Positions 31,551 to 41,999 of a stretch of DNA of 64,000 nucleotides are shown one piece after another. The stretch's first letter is position 1. Each line of letters opens with the position of its first letter. The notes under the pieces are model-generated. The model saw only the letters and a list, made by a program, of their open reading frames with translations. It ran no database searches and had not been told where the DNA came from. Origin of the DNA: Microglena sp. YARC (lineage: Eukaryota; Chlorophyta; Chlorophyceae; Chlamydomonadales; Chlamydomonadaceae); NCBI GenBank assembly GCA_022414725.1, contig CM039463.1:33716584-33780583 (forward strand), read 5' to 3'. Position numbers and translations under genes: made by a program.

Positions 31551-32714
31551 TCACGTAGACATGTGTGGGTGGATGTAGGATAGATAGATGAGAAGAGATA
31601 CTTGGGTGAGTGAGGGTGGTGTGGATGTGTTGCTGCTGCTGCTGGTGATGGTTTTATTTTCCTAGCACCCTGCTGACTCCAAATGAGTAGCTTGAGAAGT
31701 ACATACAAGGGGACGTGATTCACGTCGCACATGCACAACGTTACGTGTCACATCTGTCCAATGAAACACATTCTTTTGACAGTGTAAGTATTCGGTGCTG
31801 TGGGTGAGTGGGTATGGGGCAGTGCTGGTTGTAACCTGGTCGTAGCAAGCATGGCATGCGTGTTACAGTCCAGAGGTATCCAGGTAGGCTGAAGGGCCTT
31901 GCCCAGCCTCAAGTTGATTATGGATATTCTGACCAGAGGGGATGAATGAAAACACTCAATCCCAGGGTTATGGATTAATTGCTACATTCAAGCCGTGGCA
32001 TGAGCCCTAAATATTCGCAGAAAGAGTTGAATTGAGTTGAGTTGATTTCATTGTTTATCAGCCTTCACGCTGCTAATCGTGTGCGGGCAGAGTAAACATG
32101 GTCAGCATCGATTATTTATTAGGCTACACGTGACAGCTTCTACGCAGCTCCCTTTGCCTGAGTGAAACGTGGAGCTTGCTGGTGTGTCTTATATAGACAC
32201 GGCAAGCATTCCGATGCAGCTGAAAGCTTCTGGCTTGGCCCAGTGTCTGGCGGTTGGAACTGGCTAAAAGCTGCCATGCGTAGCCCCCAAAAGACAAAGT
32301 GATGGGCAGTACAAACAGTACTGCACCACAATCCTGAGTAGAACTTGAACTTGGTTACATGGCTCTAGCCAACAATTTGTCTGCTCGCCTTCTTCTTGAA
32401 CTTGAACTTGGTTACATTGTTATTTTTCTGCTCACCTTCTTCAGCAGTAAGATTAACAATTCAAATTGTCTCCTGAGTATGGCATGCAATCACATGGGTG
32501 GACAGGACATTGTTTAAACCGTTCAATCCCGTGTCCAGCGTCATAGATGAAGTTTTGATCATTTTTGAATTTAGAGTGCTGACTTGAGCTAACCCATTCA
32601 TGTACTGAGCAGCTGGGTAGTGAGAGGGGTAATGTTTTATACGAATAAGGAAAATGTGATTATGATTTGTTTAGCCTGACAGCTTCGAGTGAATACTGTA
32701 AGCCTTAAGTGAGT

Positions 32715-32866
32715 GTAAGTTACATTTCATGTTTACGTCTACTTGACTCCACCAGGGTGTGTGAGACTCTGTGCTTAGACAAAGAGAAAAAGCACCCACA
32801 AAGCAAAAACAACCATTACATCAGGGGTGTATCGAGGACAAACAAACCAAACTCCCAACCATCGTT
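32715..32866 (-). mobile_element. LINE 3'-end fragment
   Basis: Matches, reversed, the 3' UTR of the LINE at about 19680-19830: CCAACTCCCAACCA-type start, GTTTGTCCTCGATACACCCC, TGCTTTGTGGGTGCTTTTTC and AGAGTCTCACACACCC, then a degraded TGTAA-like tail. It is an extremely 5'-truncated copy of the same family. Confidence 0.85.
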
Positions 32867-33278
32867 AGTAAGTGTGTAAATGTCAACATCTCATGCGTCC
32901 AACTTGAATCTGAACTTGGATACGGCACTTGGCTCCATTCTGGTATGGCTACTCAGCAGGATACTTCAGGACCCCCATCTCTGCTGCCTGAGACGCAACC
33001 AATTGTACAGCCTGCGTCCTGCGCCACAACGGACCCTTCCTTCTGGTCAACGGAACCTCCCCACCCCACGCAGGACGCAACAGACACTTCGACGTTGTGT
33101 TTGTGATGGAGGAGGCAGCGTCCTGAACAACCCTGCTACTCAGTACTCACCCTTGTCGGCTTTTCAAAAATCCAAACTGTTACTCGTACCAATTGGTTAC
33201 GGTATATACGGCACTTAACCATCTCATAAATGCAGAGGGAACTTCTCTCGGCCGTCCAAGTCTCTATTCCACAATTAG

Positions 33279-33437
33279 TAGGTGCCGGCATATCATGTGA
33301 TGTTGACTAAAGGCGAGTATGATATAATACAAATTGCATCGTAGGATACGTAAACAAATCAAATGATTGTAATATTGTATATAAATGGTAACGTAAGCCT
33401 ATCATATTATGACATGACATCATGTTGCCGTTCCCTA
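33279..33437 (-). mobile_element. hAT-like MITE, family B, copy 6
   Basis: Reversed copy: right end GTTGCCGTTCCCTA, left end TAGGTGCCGGCATATC. No clear target duplication; older than the other copies. Confidence 0.7.
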
Positions 33438-33911
33438 AGTCCCTCACAATGAGTAGTGGAGAATTAAAATAAGTATTTACATCCTCAGAGACTCAGATTG
33501 GGTAATCAGATTCTGGTAAATACATCCCACATCCAAAAGCATTCATGCGTATTTACCAAACCAAATCAAACCGAACAATTAAATACAAACTTGCAATGCT
33601 TGACATGCATTGCATGTGCTTCCAATCAAGTATGACCTTGTGGTAATTTATACAGAGTTTATTGATTCAAGGTTGTGCAAGTCCCCTTCAGCCAAGTTGC
33701 TGCTACCCTGGGGCCTGGGGCCGACACCAGGATTTCTCTACACCACGCTGCTGCTTCGCGCCAGACACAGATTTTGGAGGGTCCGTTGGGTCGTAGACAC
33801 AGATTTCGTAACCTGTTGAGACTCACGATGCAGATTTGAGGAGTCCTGCAGAACAGCTTTGGCTGCCACACACTCATATATGCCATTTATCACAGCCTTC
33901 GATGTATGCAC

Positions 33912-34080
33912 CAAGGTACTACATTTTGTCATTTTGGGCTGCGCTTTTGACGCAACTGTCTTCTTTTGAATTGCGCTTTTGACTCAACTGATAACGTGCT
34001 GCGCCCAGAGGGCGTTTTAAAAATTTGCTTCAATCGCGCAGTCGGGCTCCAAAACCTTGCACTCTAGAGCGTAGTTCCCT
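33912..34080 (+). repeat. Family J element, plus copy of an inverted pair
   Basis: AAGGTACTACATTTTGTCAT, GGGCTGCGCTTTTGACGCAA and CGCGCAGTCGGGCTCCAAAA occur here and, reversed, at 34530-34728. Both copies are ~170-200 bp and contain short GCGC-type inverted motifs; class unknown. Confidence 0.7.
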
Positions 34081-34529
34081 GGCATGTTGTTCCCTGGCAT
34101 GCACACAACTGAGGCACACTTAGTTATTATATTGGAAGGATTTTCACCTCAGGAACTTGGACCCCTACACAAAACAGCGCCCACTGAGAATTCAGAACAA
34201 CAAACAAGGCTACCTTTGGCCAAATTGGCCTAGGATAGCTGTTGAGCAAATTGGCCTAGGGTAGCATTGGAATGCTTATTTGCCTACCCCTGTACTGCAA
34301 CATACATTTGAATATGCAGAACAATACACGGTGAGCAGTGCAACGTGAACCTAACAAAGATGAGTGGTTACTGAGGAGCTCCAGTTGATAAGACCTGTCC
34401 TACTCTAGTAGTCTGCAGACCATGGTGTACTGGCTCACACAGCAAAACGAAAGTCTGATCAACACTGCACCATGGGTCCTCAGGTTGAAAGCACGGTGAA
34501 AAAATACAATGATATACCAATGCAGGTAC

Positions 34530-34728
34530 AAGGTACCAGGGTACCACATGGCGCGCGCTTTGGTTTTGGAGCCCGACTGCGCAATTGCTACAATTTTTGA
34601 ACCCCCCTCTGGGCGCAGTGCGCAAATTTACGTTTTCAGTTGCGTCAAAAGCGCAACCCAAAAGGAGGCAATTGCGTCAAAAGCGCAGCACAAAATAAAA
34701 AAATGTAGTACCCTGCAGGGTATGGCCA
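34530..34728 (-). repeat. Family J element, minus copy of an inverted pair
   Basis: Reverse counterpart of 33912-34080 (TTTGGAGCCCGACTGCGCAA, TTGCGTCAAAAGCGCAGCAC, ATGTAGTACCCTGC). The two arms are 450 bp apart, so transcripts through both could form a long hairpin. Confidence 0.7.
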
Positions 34729-34827
34729 GCCAAGGAGTTCAAGTAACTCAGAAGGGCCGCGCAGAAGGATGATAAAAAAACATACAGGCAACACAGGTGT
34801 ACATCAGCACCAGCACTATCCCCGTTC

Positions 34828-34985
34828 GGGACGGGATGACTCTACCGTAGAGCGATCCCGGATCGAACGGAAGCAGGTGCGGGGTCTTATTAGGTCGCTG
34901 GTTAGAACCCCATCGAGGTCACCTGGGCCCACCCGGAGGGTCGTCGACCGGCATGGTAACTGGACTCTAGGTGTGATGTAAGCCC
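34828..34985 (+). repeat. tRNA-derived SINE, degenerate copy
   Basis: Contains a weak head (CTCTACCGTAGAGCGATCCC, GGTTAGAACCCC) and the family body GGGTCGTCGACCGGCATGGT followed by AACTGGACTCTAGG. Confidence 0.6.
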
Positions 34986-35283
34986 GTCCATCGCATACTT
35001 ACGAGCCCATTCCCTCAACCCCACGTCCTTAGAAGTGTCATTGTGACATATCTTGGAAAGTAAAATTTATTTTTGTTTATTTATTTGTATTTATCAGCAC
35101 CAGCACTGTGTCTTCCAGCGACATGTAGCAGCTTCTAGGCAGCCCCCCTGGCTGGCTATTCAGCCAAACCTGAAGTAAGCTGGTTCATACGGAATTTGTA
35201 ATTGTCAGCTTTCCAGCACTGCTGAAGTAGCCCAAAAATGAAATGTGCAGAGTGACCCATTCTTCAACTCAGCGCCGATTGTG

Positions 35284-35530
35284 TCAAAGATACTTGACAT
35301 GCATTGTGTCGTAGAAGACCTGCACATAAGGAATAGGGAGCCATGGAGGGTACAGAAGTTAGAAGACTGGTGCGTCTCTTGATACTGTTGTTTTTCTGTC
35401 TGCCTGTCTCTGTCTGCCTCTGTCAGTATCAATCTGTCTATTTATCTGTTTATCTGTTTCTGTCTGTCTGTCTCAGTTTGTCTCTTTCTGTTTCCATCTG
35501 TTTGTCTCTGTCTGTCTGTTTCTGTTTGTC

Positions 35531-35601
<71 letters not shown>

Positions 35602-38600
35602 GTCTATCTGTAATTCTGTCTCTGTATGTCTACCTGTCTATCTGTCTATCTGTCTATCTGTTTATCTGTAATTCTGTCTATCTGCAATTCTGCCTGTTGA
35701 AACATACGATGTTCTGCATTGCACATGAATCCTTACCTGGGTGTGGTAGCCCCGTATACCGTCCTTCACCCTGTACATCACGAGGGCAAGCTTGCTTTCA
35801 GCACCTTCGTGTTCAAGCCCACTCAGCGACCCAGGGTCACTCCTGGATTGACGAGGCACTGATGAGTCTGGCCCTGACATCCTATTTGGAGAGGTATCAC
35901 CTGGTCCTACAGAGATTTGCCCAATTGAGATGGGACCGTTGGGCATGGCCGAGGTTTGCGTCTGGGGTGGAATGGGGCCGTTGGGTGTAACAGAGCTTTG
36001 TGCCGTTGGTGAGATGGGGCCGTTAGGCATAGCAGAGCTTGGCCCAGAGGGGGAGGCATTCCCTACGCCTGAGGGGCCCTTCAGACCGCTGTCCATGACA
36101 GCCTGGCCGCTATCCCTGACAGCCTGGCCACTGTCCATGACAGCCAGAGTTGCAACAGCCTTGCCTAACACCTTCTTGACCATGCCCAGGTCTGCCAGGT
36201 GCTGTCGTTTGTCGTGGAGGGATGCTGACAGCAAATCCAACCACACACCAACCTGATATTGTTTATGAGGGATATGATCAGAACTTTGCTTATGGATTTT
36301 CGTAGCAGCTTCTAGGCAGCTCTTTGAGTCAGCCACTGGGCGAAGCCCCAAGATTTCAACAGTGTTGGAAAGCTGATTATGCAAGCTTCACAGAAAACGA
36401 CATTTGGCTTGGTAGTCAGCCAGGGGAGCTGCCTTGAAGCTGCCGGTTATTGTGGAAAATAAAAGCCACAGATAAGATAGGTGCTGCAAACCAGGTCTGT
36501 GTGGGGGGTGAGAATTAATGCGTTTTTGAATGTTCGTTTAGTCCATTGCATTGTATTTTTTCCGACGACACCTTGCCATTCTGTCGCTGCATGGCTACGC
36601 ATGGGTCTATCCAAACTAGTCAGAGACGCCTCCCCGACCCCCCCGGGCTCCGTGGAGTTGGGGGGGCAGCTCGTCGCACTGGGGTCGCACCGAGTCACTA
36701 AATTTGCGACGCGTCACACCAAAAAAGTGATCCAGTGGTAGCCTAAATGAGAATAAAGGGACTTGCTTAACCACTTGGATGACCAAGAGAACTTTGGACT
36801 TCCGGAAGGATCTGGATTCAGATCTATGCATAGGGGCATGTAAGTATGTTACAGTCCAGGGGTAGGACAAACAGGCTAAAGGGACTTGCCGAACCGTGAC
36901 AGGAAGGGCTAAAAAGAAAAAAACATTGATGAACTGAATCCCCAAACAATCGTGGACTACAAAAAGACTGTAGTGCTGTCTGGGACAAGGCATAGAACTG
37001 GGACATGTGAAGGGAACGGCACAACAACATATGTAATGCAATATGATCTCATATGATATTATATGTAATGCAATATGATCTCATATGATATTATATGTAA
37101 TGCAATATGATATCGTATGTAATGCAATATGATCTCATATGATATTATATGTAATGCAATATGATATCATATGTAATGCAATATGATGTCATATGATATC
37201 ATGTCATCATATGATATTATATGTAATGGAATATGATCTCATATGATATCATGTCATCATATGATATTAAATGTAATGGAATATGATATCATATGTAATG
37301 CAATATGATGTCATATGATATCATGTCATCATATGATATTATATGTAATGGAATATGATATCATATGTAATGCAATATGATGTCATATGATATCATGTCA
37401 TCATATGATATTATATGTAATGGAATATGATATCATATGTAATGCAATATGATGTCATATGATATCATGTCACCATATGATATTATATGTAATAGAATAT
37501 GATATCATATGATATTATATGATGCTGGCAGTCTAACCTGTCTAAAGGTTACCATTTATATACAATATCATATGATGCAGTGTGTATGATATCATACAAC
37601 ATCATACTCATCTTTGGTCTACATCATATGATATGCCGGTCCCTAAACATGTGCATGTGGCATACAGGAAGATTTTAGTCCCCAGAAAAAGCCCATCCTA
37701 CCTCATCTATTGGGACCACTGGCTCCACCATCTTGATATGGTTCATGATGGTATCTGCAGCAGACAATATGGTTAATATGGTTCATGATGGTATCTGCAG
37801 CAGATAATATGGTTAATATGGTTAACATGGTTCATGATGGTATCTGCAGCAGATCATATGGTTAATATGGTTAATATGGTTCATGATGGTATCTGCAGCA
37901 GACAATATGGTTGATATGGTTGATATGGTTCATGATGGTATCTGCAGCAGACGACAGTTGGTTCAGAGGTAATTATTTTTCTTTCTTGTGCTTTCACTAC
38001 ACCTACTTTTCATACGCCTTCACTGCTATTAAGGAGGTGGAAAGTCCTTTTTTTTGAAGGCAGAAAGTTCCACTTGGCCAATTGGAAACCCATGGAATGA
38101 AAACCCGGGGTGACAAATTGCTACTAGTGACAAGCGGGCCCTTTAAACTACTCTGCCAGGCACAGCGATCCCTATTTTTGACCCCGTTTTGGCCGAAATT
38201 GCCGCTACAAACTAGTGACAATGTTTTTCTGCCAGGCACAGCGATCCCTATGTTTGACCCCGTTTTGGCCAAAATTGCCGCTTTAAACTAGTGACAATGT
38301 TTTTCTGCTAGACACAGCAAAATTGCCGCTACAAACTAGTGACAATGTTTTTCTGCCAGGCACAGCGATCCCTATGTTTGACCCCGTTTTGGCCCAAATT
38401 GCCGCTTTAAATAAAAATTGGCCCTGAATGGCCCTATAAAGCAAAACAAAGCTATAAAAGCCTGTCCCTGGAGGAGGCCTAAAACCATAAAGCTAGAAAA
38501 AAAACTTTCAAATTTGAAAAAACATCCCTGGTGTCAAGCCAATTCAAACCATGCACTTTAGAAAGAGTCTACAGTGCTGCTAAGCAGTAAACAAGCAACA

Positions 38601-40408
38601 TGCTCCACAAACACACACCATCCTAAGCAGAAAACAAGCAACATGCTCCACAACCACACACCACACACACACCACCCTAAGCAGAAAACAAGCAACATGC
38701 TCCACAAACACACACCACCCTAAGCAGAAAATAGTAGGGTGCCCTGGCGGGTCCCCTGGAGGTCTGCCCAGGGGGTGGTGTAATGTTCCTCAAGCAGCAG
38801 GGGCAGCATTCTTGGTGAAAGATGCACAAGCAGGTACTCATTTATCCGTAAAATTTAATATTTGGGGGGTCAAGAATCAATATAGCATGGCATGGCATTA
38901 TCATCCAACTTGGTGGCCTGTACGCCTTATGAACTTAATAGCTCACTGACTACCTGAAGTTCCATGGAGGCAGGTGCAGCAACTCTTGAGGCTACAGTTG
39001 CTGCTGCGCAACCTGCAGGTACTAGTGCAAAATAGCAGATTTACTTGTCAAGCACAATGCGCTGATGAAATTAGTTGCGAGAGGCATGGAGATGCAAATT
39101 TCCCAAGGGGACATCGTGGACATGCTCCAGGTCCCTAGATTGAGTGCACAAGACAGGAGGGAAACGACAAATGAAAGCGCCGCGTCCACAGTCCGCAACC
39201 CTGAGATCCGTATGCGAAAAAGTGCGCTCCGAGGTAAGCCGATCCCAGCGGGAATTGAATACGGGTTGCGTAGATTTCAGGGAAGTCAGTTTAACCGGCT
39301 GATTTGACCGGTTTTCTAGGGAAAATTTGAAGAACATCACGATTTGAAGAACAGCACGATGTGAAGAAATCGCGTAAGTATCGCATAGGTCTGAGCCCCT
39401 TAGAGGGCTGACCAACCAGCAAAAAATATAAATTGAAATTGTTACATCTGTGTAATACATTTACTCACAGGACGTGATGTAAAGGACACCACAGCGTAAG
39501 CCGGAGCTAGCTATAGTCACCGTAACCTACAATGGTCTAGTGGTAGACCAGATCGCTTGAGGATGAAGAGTCGGGGGTTCGACTCCCCCTTCGGTCGCTC
39601 CTGGCGTTGCAGGTCGTCGTCAACCGCGATGGTAGCTTGTCCAGTTGAGGTAGGAGACAGCTCCCCACCTGCGTACGACGGGCTCCCTTTACAACACGCC
39701 CCACCAGGCGTTTTCATCACAGTAACCAACCACAGTGCACAATCACACATGATGAGGATTGAACTGAATTAAATTCAGGAAGGCATGCGAAGAGTGGATA
39801 AAGTTGTGGCTGTATTGCCCACCCTACAGCCTCACTAATATACCTCTAAGTATATACTTCACAACAGCAGCCCCTTAGAGGGCCAACCAACAAGCAACAC
39901 ACTCCACACACACACCACACTCCACACACACACCACCCCAAGCAGAAAACAAGTAACACACTCCACACACACCACACACACACCACACACCCACACACAC
40001 ACCACCCCAAGCAGAAAACAAGCACCCACAACCACACACACACAAACACACACATACACACACCCACACACACACACCACAAGCAGTTAAACAAGCAAAC
40101 ACACACCACACACACACAAACACGACACACACACACACACCACACACACACACGACACACACACACCACCCCAAGCAGAAAACAAGCAACACACACCACA
40201 CACACACAAACACCACACACACACACCACACACGCACACGACACACACACACACCACCCCAAGCAGAAAACAAGCAACACACACCACACGCACCACATAC
40301 CACCACTCACACACACCACTCTAAGCAGAAAAACAAAGCAACACAACCTATCATCTCCTGGAAGCTTCCAGTCCATGTTTGCTTCACGTAGTACACTGGT
40401 GTCATGAG
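35284..40408 (-). CDS. Unidentified gene, C-terminal exons
   Basis: Minus-strand exons joined by splice sites and phase are: 40408-40348 (LMTPVYYVKQTWTGSFQEMI, exit phase 1), 39012-38954 (CAAATVASRVAAPASMELQ, entry matches, exit 0), at least one missing exon, 37754-37702 (TIMNHIKMVEPVVPIDE, exit 0), 36252-35737 (172 aa, phase 0 at both ends, donor CAG/GTAAGG) and 35319-35284 (VFYDTMHVKYL then TGA). The 172-aa exon begins VGVWLDLLSASLHDKRQHLA, then DLGMVKKVLGKAVATL. It then becomes a disordered Met/Pro/Ser/Gly-rich linker with four PNGPI-like repeats, and ends VMYRVKDGIRGYHTQ. I do not recognise the family. The last three exons are the best supported; 39012 and 40408 are inferred from phase agreement. 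The acceptor edge of exon 37754 is repeated five times. Confidence 0.6.
35395..35690 (+). repeat. GTCT microsatellite
   Basis: CTGTCTGTCTGT runs with CTAT variants, in the last intron of the minus-strand gene. Confidence 0.95.
36290..36465 (+). mobile_element. Family D inverted-repeat element
   Basis: Starts TCGTAGCAGCTTCTAGGCAG and ends in the reverse form GGAGCTGCCTTGAAGCTGCC plus a GAAAATAAAAGC end, with a GTTGGAAAGCTGATT-type centre. Sister copies are at about 8275-8485, 15785-16005, 23405-23570, 32125-32290, 35090-35240, 41035-41225, 41800-42000 and 44830-45035. The ~40-bp terminal inverted repeats indicate a MITE; superfamily unassigned. Confidence 0.75.
37010..37645 (+). mobile_element. 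hAT-like MITE, family B, internally expanded copy 7
   Basis: Ends AAGGGAACGGCA and GATATGCCGGTCCCTA are flanked by GACATGTG and AACATGTG (7 of 8). The interior, normally ~120 bp, has grown to 636 bp in total by tandem copying of an ATATGTAATGCAATATGATC / TCATATGATATTAT unit. Confidence 0.88.
37702..37975 (-). repeat. Tandem copies of the exon 37754 acceptor edge
   Basis: On the minus strand, GTCTGCTGCAG/ATACCATCATGAACCATAT occurs five times (starts near 37947, 37901, 37847, 37796 and 37754). Only the lowest-coordinate copy continues into an open exon; the others run into ATTAACCATATT filler. Confidence 0.85.
38150..38530 (-). mobile_element. Family A MITE remnant with internal tandem copies
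   Basis: The right end AACATCCCTG and core (CCCTGGAGGAGGCCTAAAAC, TTTGACCCCGTTTTGG) match family A. A segment containing CAGGCACAGCGATCCCTATG, CCCCGTTTTGGCC and GACAATGTTTTTCTG is repeated about four times. The left terminus is not identifiable. Confidence 0.65.
39421..39528 (-). mobile_element. Short retroposon related to the 63882 element
   Basis: ATTGAAATTGTTACATCTGT, ACTCACAGGACGTGATGTAA and CCGGAGCTAGCTATAGTCAC match the element at 63882-63978 nearly base for base. On the minus strand it begins GGTGACTATAGCTAGCTCCG and ends in CAATTTCAAT-type sequence. Confidence 0.75.
39533..39760 (+). repeat. tRNA-derived SINE, copy 3
   Basis: A-box-like TGGTCTAGTGGTAGACC and a perfect B box GGTTCGACTCC (39576-39586), followed by the family body GGTCGTCGTCAACCGCGATG, GTAGCTTGTCCAG and CACGCCCCACCAGGCG. 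The intact spacing of the two boxes makes a pol III promoter likely. Confidence 0.85.
39890..40330 (-). repeat. CA-rich array with AAGCAGAAAACAAGCAACAC units
   Basis: Units of ACACACCACCCCAAGCAGAA plus AACAAGCAACACAC alternate with CA dinucleotides; a related block is at 38570-38735. On the minus strand each unit reads TTGCTTGTTTTCTGCTTGGGG, a pyrimidine-rich acceptor-like string. The array lies between exons 40408 and 39012. Confidence 0.8.
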
Positions 40409-40513
40409 CTGCACCAACAGGAACAGGTGCAGGTGCAGGTGGGTGAGGGTGGCTAGGTGAGGGTAGGTGCGGTCAAATGTTGGGGGCTTTTGTGCCCTGG
40501 CGCAGGTGCAGGT

Positions 40514-40760
40514 CAGGGAATTTTATTTCCGCTATACATAGCGATCGCTAGTTTCAACCCCGTTTTAGCAAAATGACCGCTTTAAACAGCTATACAAAAG
40601 TAAAAGGAAAAGTTTTTTGTTTTGCCCTAAACGCCCCTAAAAAGCTACAAAAAGCTATATACAGCTATAGAAAGCTCTACAACGCCGTCCCTGGAGAAAG
40701 CCTAAAACCATAAAAGTAGGTTCAGAAAAACCACTTTCACATTTGAAAAATAAATCACTG
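40514..40760 (+). mobile_element. hAT-like MITE, family A, with perfect target duplication
   Basis: Ends CAGGGAATTTTATTTCC and AATAAATCACTG are flanked by GTGCAGGT at 40506-40513 and 40761-40768 (8 of 8). 247 bp, with the family core TAGCGATCGCTAGTTTCAAC. Confidence 0.95.
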
Positions 40761-41226
40761 GTGCAGGTGGGTGAGGGTGGCTAGGTGAGGTAGTGTGGTC
40801 AGATGTTGGGTGCTTTTGTGCGGGTGGCCCTCTGTTTTTTTGCCCCATGCGACGTGTCGCAAATTGAGTGGAGCTTCAGTGCGACGTGCTGCACCCCCGA
40901 ACCACGCAGAGCGTGGAGCCCCGCGGGGGTTAGGGGGTGTACTTTGTTTGATTAGTTTAGCCCGACCCATGCGTCACCATGACGCGACGCGATCAAGACA
41001 ATACAGTGCTGGCCCTAGACTTGAGAGCCATTGTTTCTTATTTGGGCTATACGCAGCACCTTCTAGGCAGCTCCCTTTCCCTGTCATTGGACCAAGCCCC
41101 GTCAGAGCTAGCTAGTGCGTAAGAAAGCTGACATAGCAGGCATTCCGATGCAGCTGCAAGATTTGGGTTAGACCTAGAGGCTGGCCAAAAGGGCTGGTGG
41201 AAAGCTACCATGACTAGCCTACAAAA

Positions 41227-41352
41227 CAGGGATTTTTATTTCCGCTATATATAGCGATCGCTAGTTTTGACTCCGTGACGCTGTCCTTTGAGGAGCCCTG
41301 AAACCATTAAGCTAAAAGAAACACACTTGCAGATTAGAAAAAATAATCACTG
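41227..41352 (+). mobile_element. hAT-like MITE, family A, internally deleted
   Basis: Both ends are intact (CAGGGATTTTTATTTCC, AATAATCACTG) but only 126 bp long, with the middle deleted after TTTTGACTCCGTG. Flanks CTACAAAA and CTTAAAAA agree at 6 of 8. Confidence 0.85.
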
Positions 41353-41378
41353 CTTAAAAAAAAAAAAGTGCTTAGGAC

Positions 41379-41564
41379 TAGGGATTGTTTTCTGCTATAC
41401 ATATAGCTTTAGTTATATTTGACCCCGTTTTGGCCCCAATGATCGTTTTTGTGTGCCCTAAATAGCCCTAAAAAGATGTAAATAGCTTTAGAAACGCTGT
41501 CCCTGGAGGAGGCCTAAAACCATACACTACAAAAACCCACTTTCAGATTTGAAAACAATCCATG
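41379..41564 (+). mobile_element. hAT-like MITE, family A, variant ends
   Basis: TAGGGATTGTTTTCTGC to GAAAACAATCCATG, flanked by CTTAGGAC and CTTGGGAC (7 of 8). It lies 26 bp from the previous element. Confidence 0.85.
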
Positions 41565-41629
41565 CTTGGGACAGTGGTAGATCTGTTGGATCTGATGGCC
41601 AAATTAAATTAAATTATAATTAAATTATT

Positions 41630-41775
41630 ACTGTAGCACGAACTCAGGCCCCCTGTCGGTAAAACTATTGTTTGGGGGTCATTTTAATCAATTATTTGTA
41701 CTTTAGCCTCTTCCCTGTCACGGTTGGGCAAGTCCCTTTGAGCCTGTTTGGCTACCTCTGGACTGTACCATTCAT
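41630..41775 (+). repeat. Family E interspersed repeat
   Basis: CACGAACTCAGGCCCCCTGT, GGTAAAACTATTGTTTGGGG, CCTGTCACGGTTGGGCAAGT and CTGGACTGTACC in the family order. Confidence 0.8.
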
Positions 41776-41999
41776 ACAACCCTAGCAGATGACCAACACC
41801 AGAGCTTTTCTTTTCGGCTACCAGCAGTAGCTTCTAGGCAGCTCCTTGTGACATCCACTGAGCTAGACCCAAATATTTCAGCAGTGCTGGACAGCTAATT
41901 GTGTCTGCTTCACGGTGCACAAGGTCGCACTTAGTTTAGCTCAAAAAGGCAGTCAGGGGAGCTGCCTAGAAACTGTTGCATGCAGCTGAAAATAAAAGC

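Larger units (their letters stand above)
31551..35283. other. Convergent intergenic region after the TPT gene
   Basis: No exon recognised. Contents: family E remnants (31862-31915, 34255-34310), a family D repeat (32125-32290), a duplicated ACTTGAACTTGGTTACAT block (32340-32450, related to 13820-13860), a LINE 3' fragment, a family B MITE, a reversed pair of family J repeats, a SINE copy and another family D repeat (35090-35240). Confidence 0.5.

Noticed and set aside
30125..31738. Frames rich in QPTNNQPT (plus) and GWLLVGCWLV (minus)
   Set aside because: They are products of the ACCAACCAACAACC filler between decoy acceptor copies.
36290..36465. Part of the minus-strand frame upstream of 36252 as coding
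   Set aside because: It lies beyond the acceptor at 36253 and is a family D repeat.
38964..39019. Plus-strand exon starting ATGGAGGCAGGTGCAGC
   Set aside because: The same bases fit better as the minus-strand exon 39012-38954, whose phases agree with exon 40408.
39540..39600. Functional tRNA gene
   Set aside because: A and B boxes are present, but the acceptor and anticodon stems do not pair properly and the sequence continues into a repeated SINE body.
39846..40376. 176-codon Cys/Val-rich minus-strand frame
   Set aside because: CA-dinucleotide array translated as VCVVCVCV.
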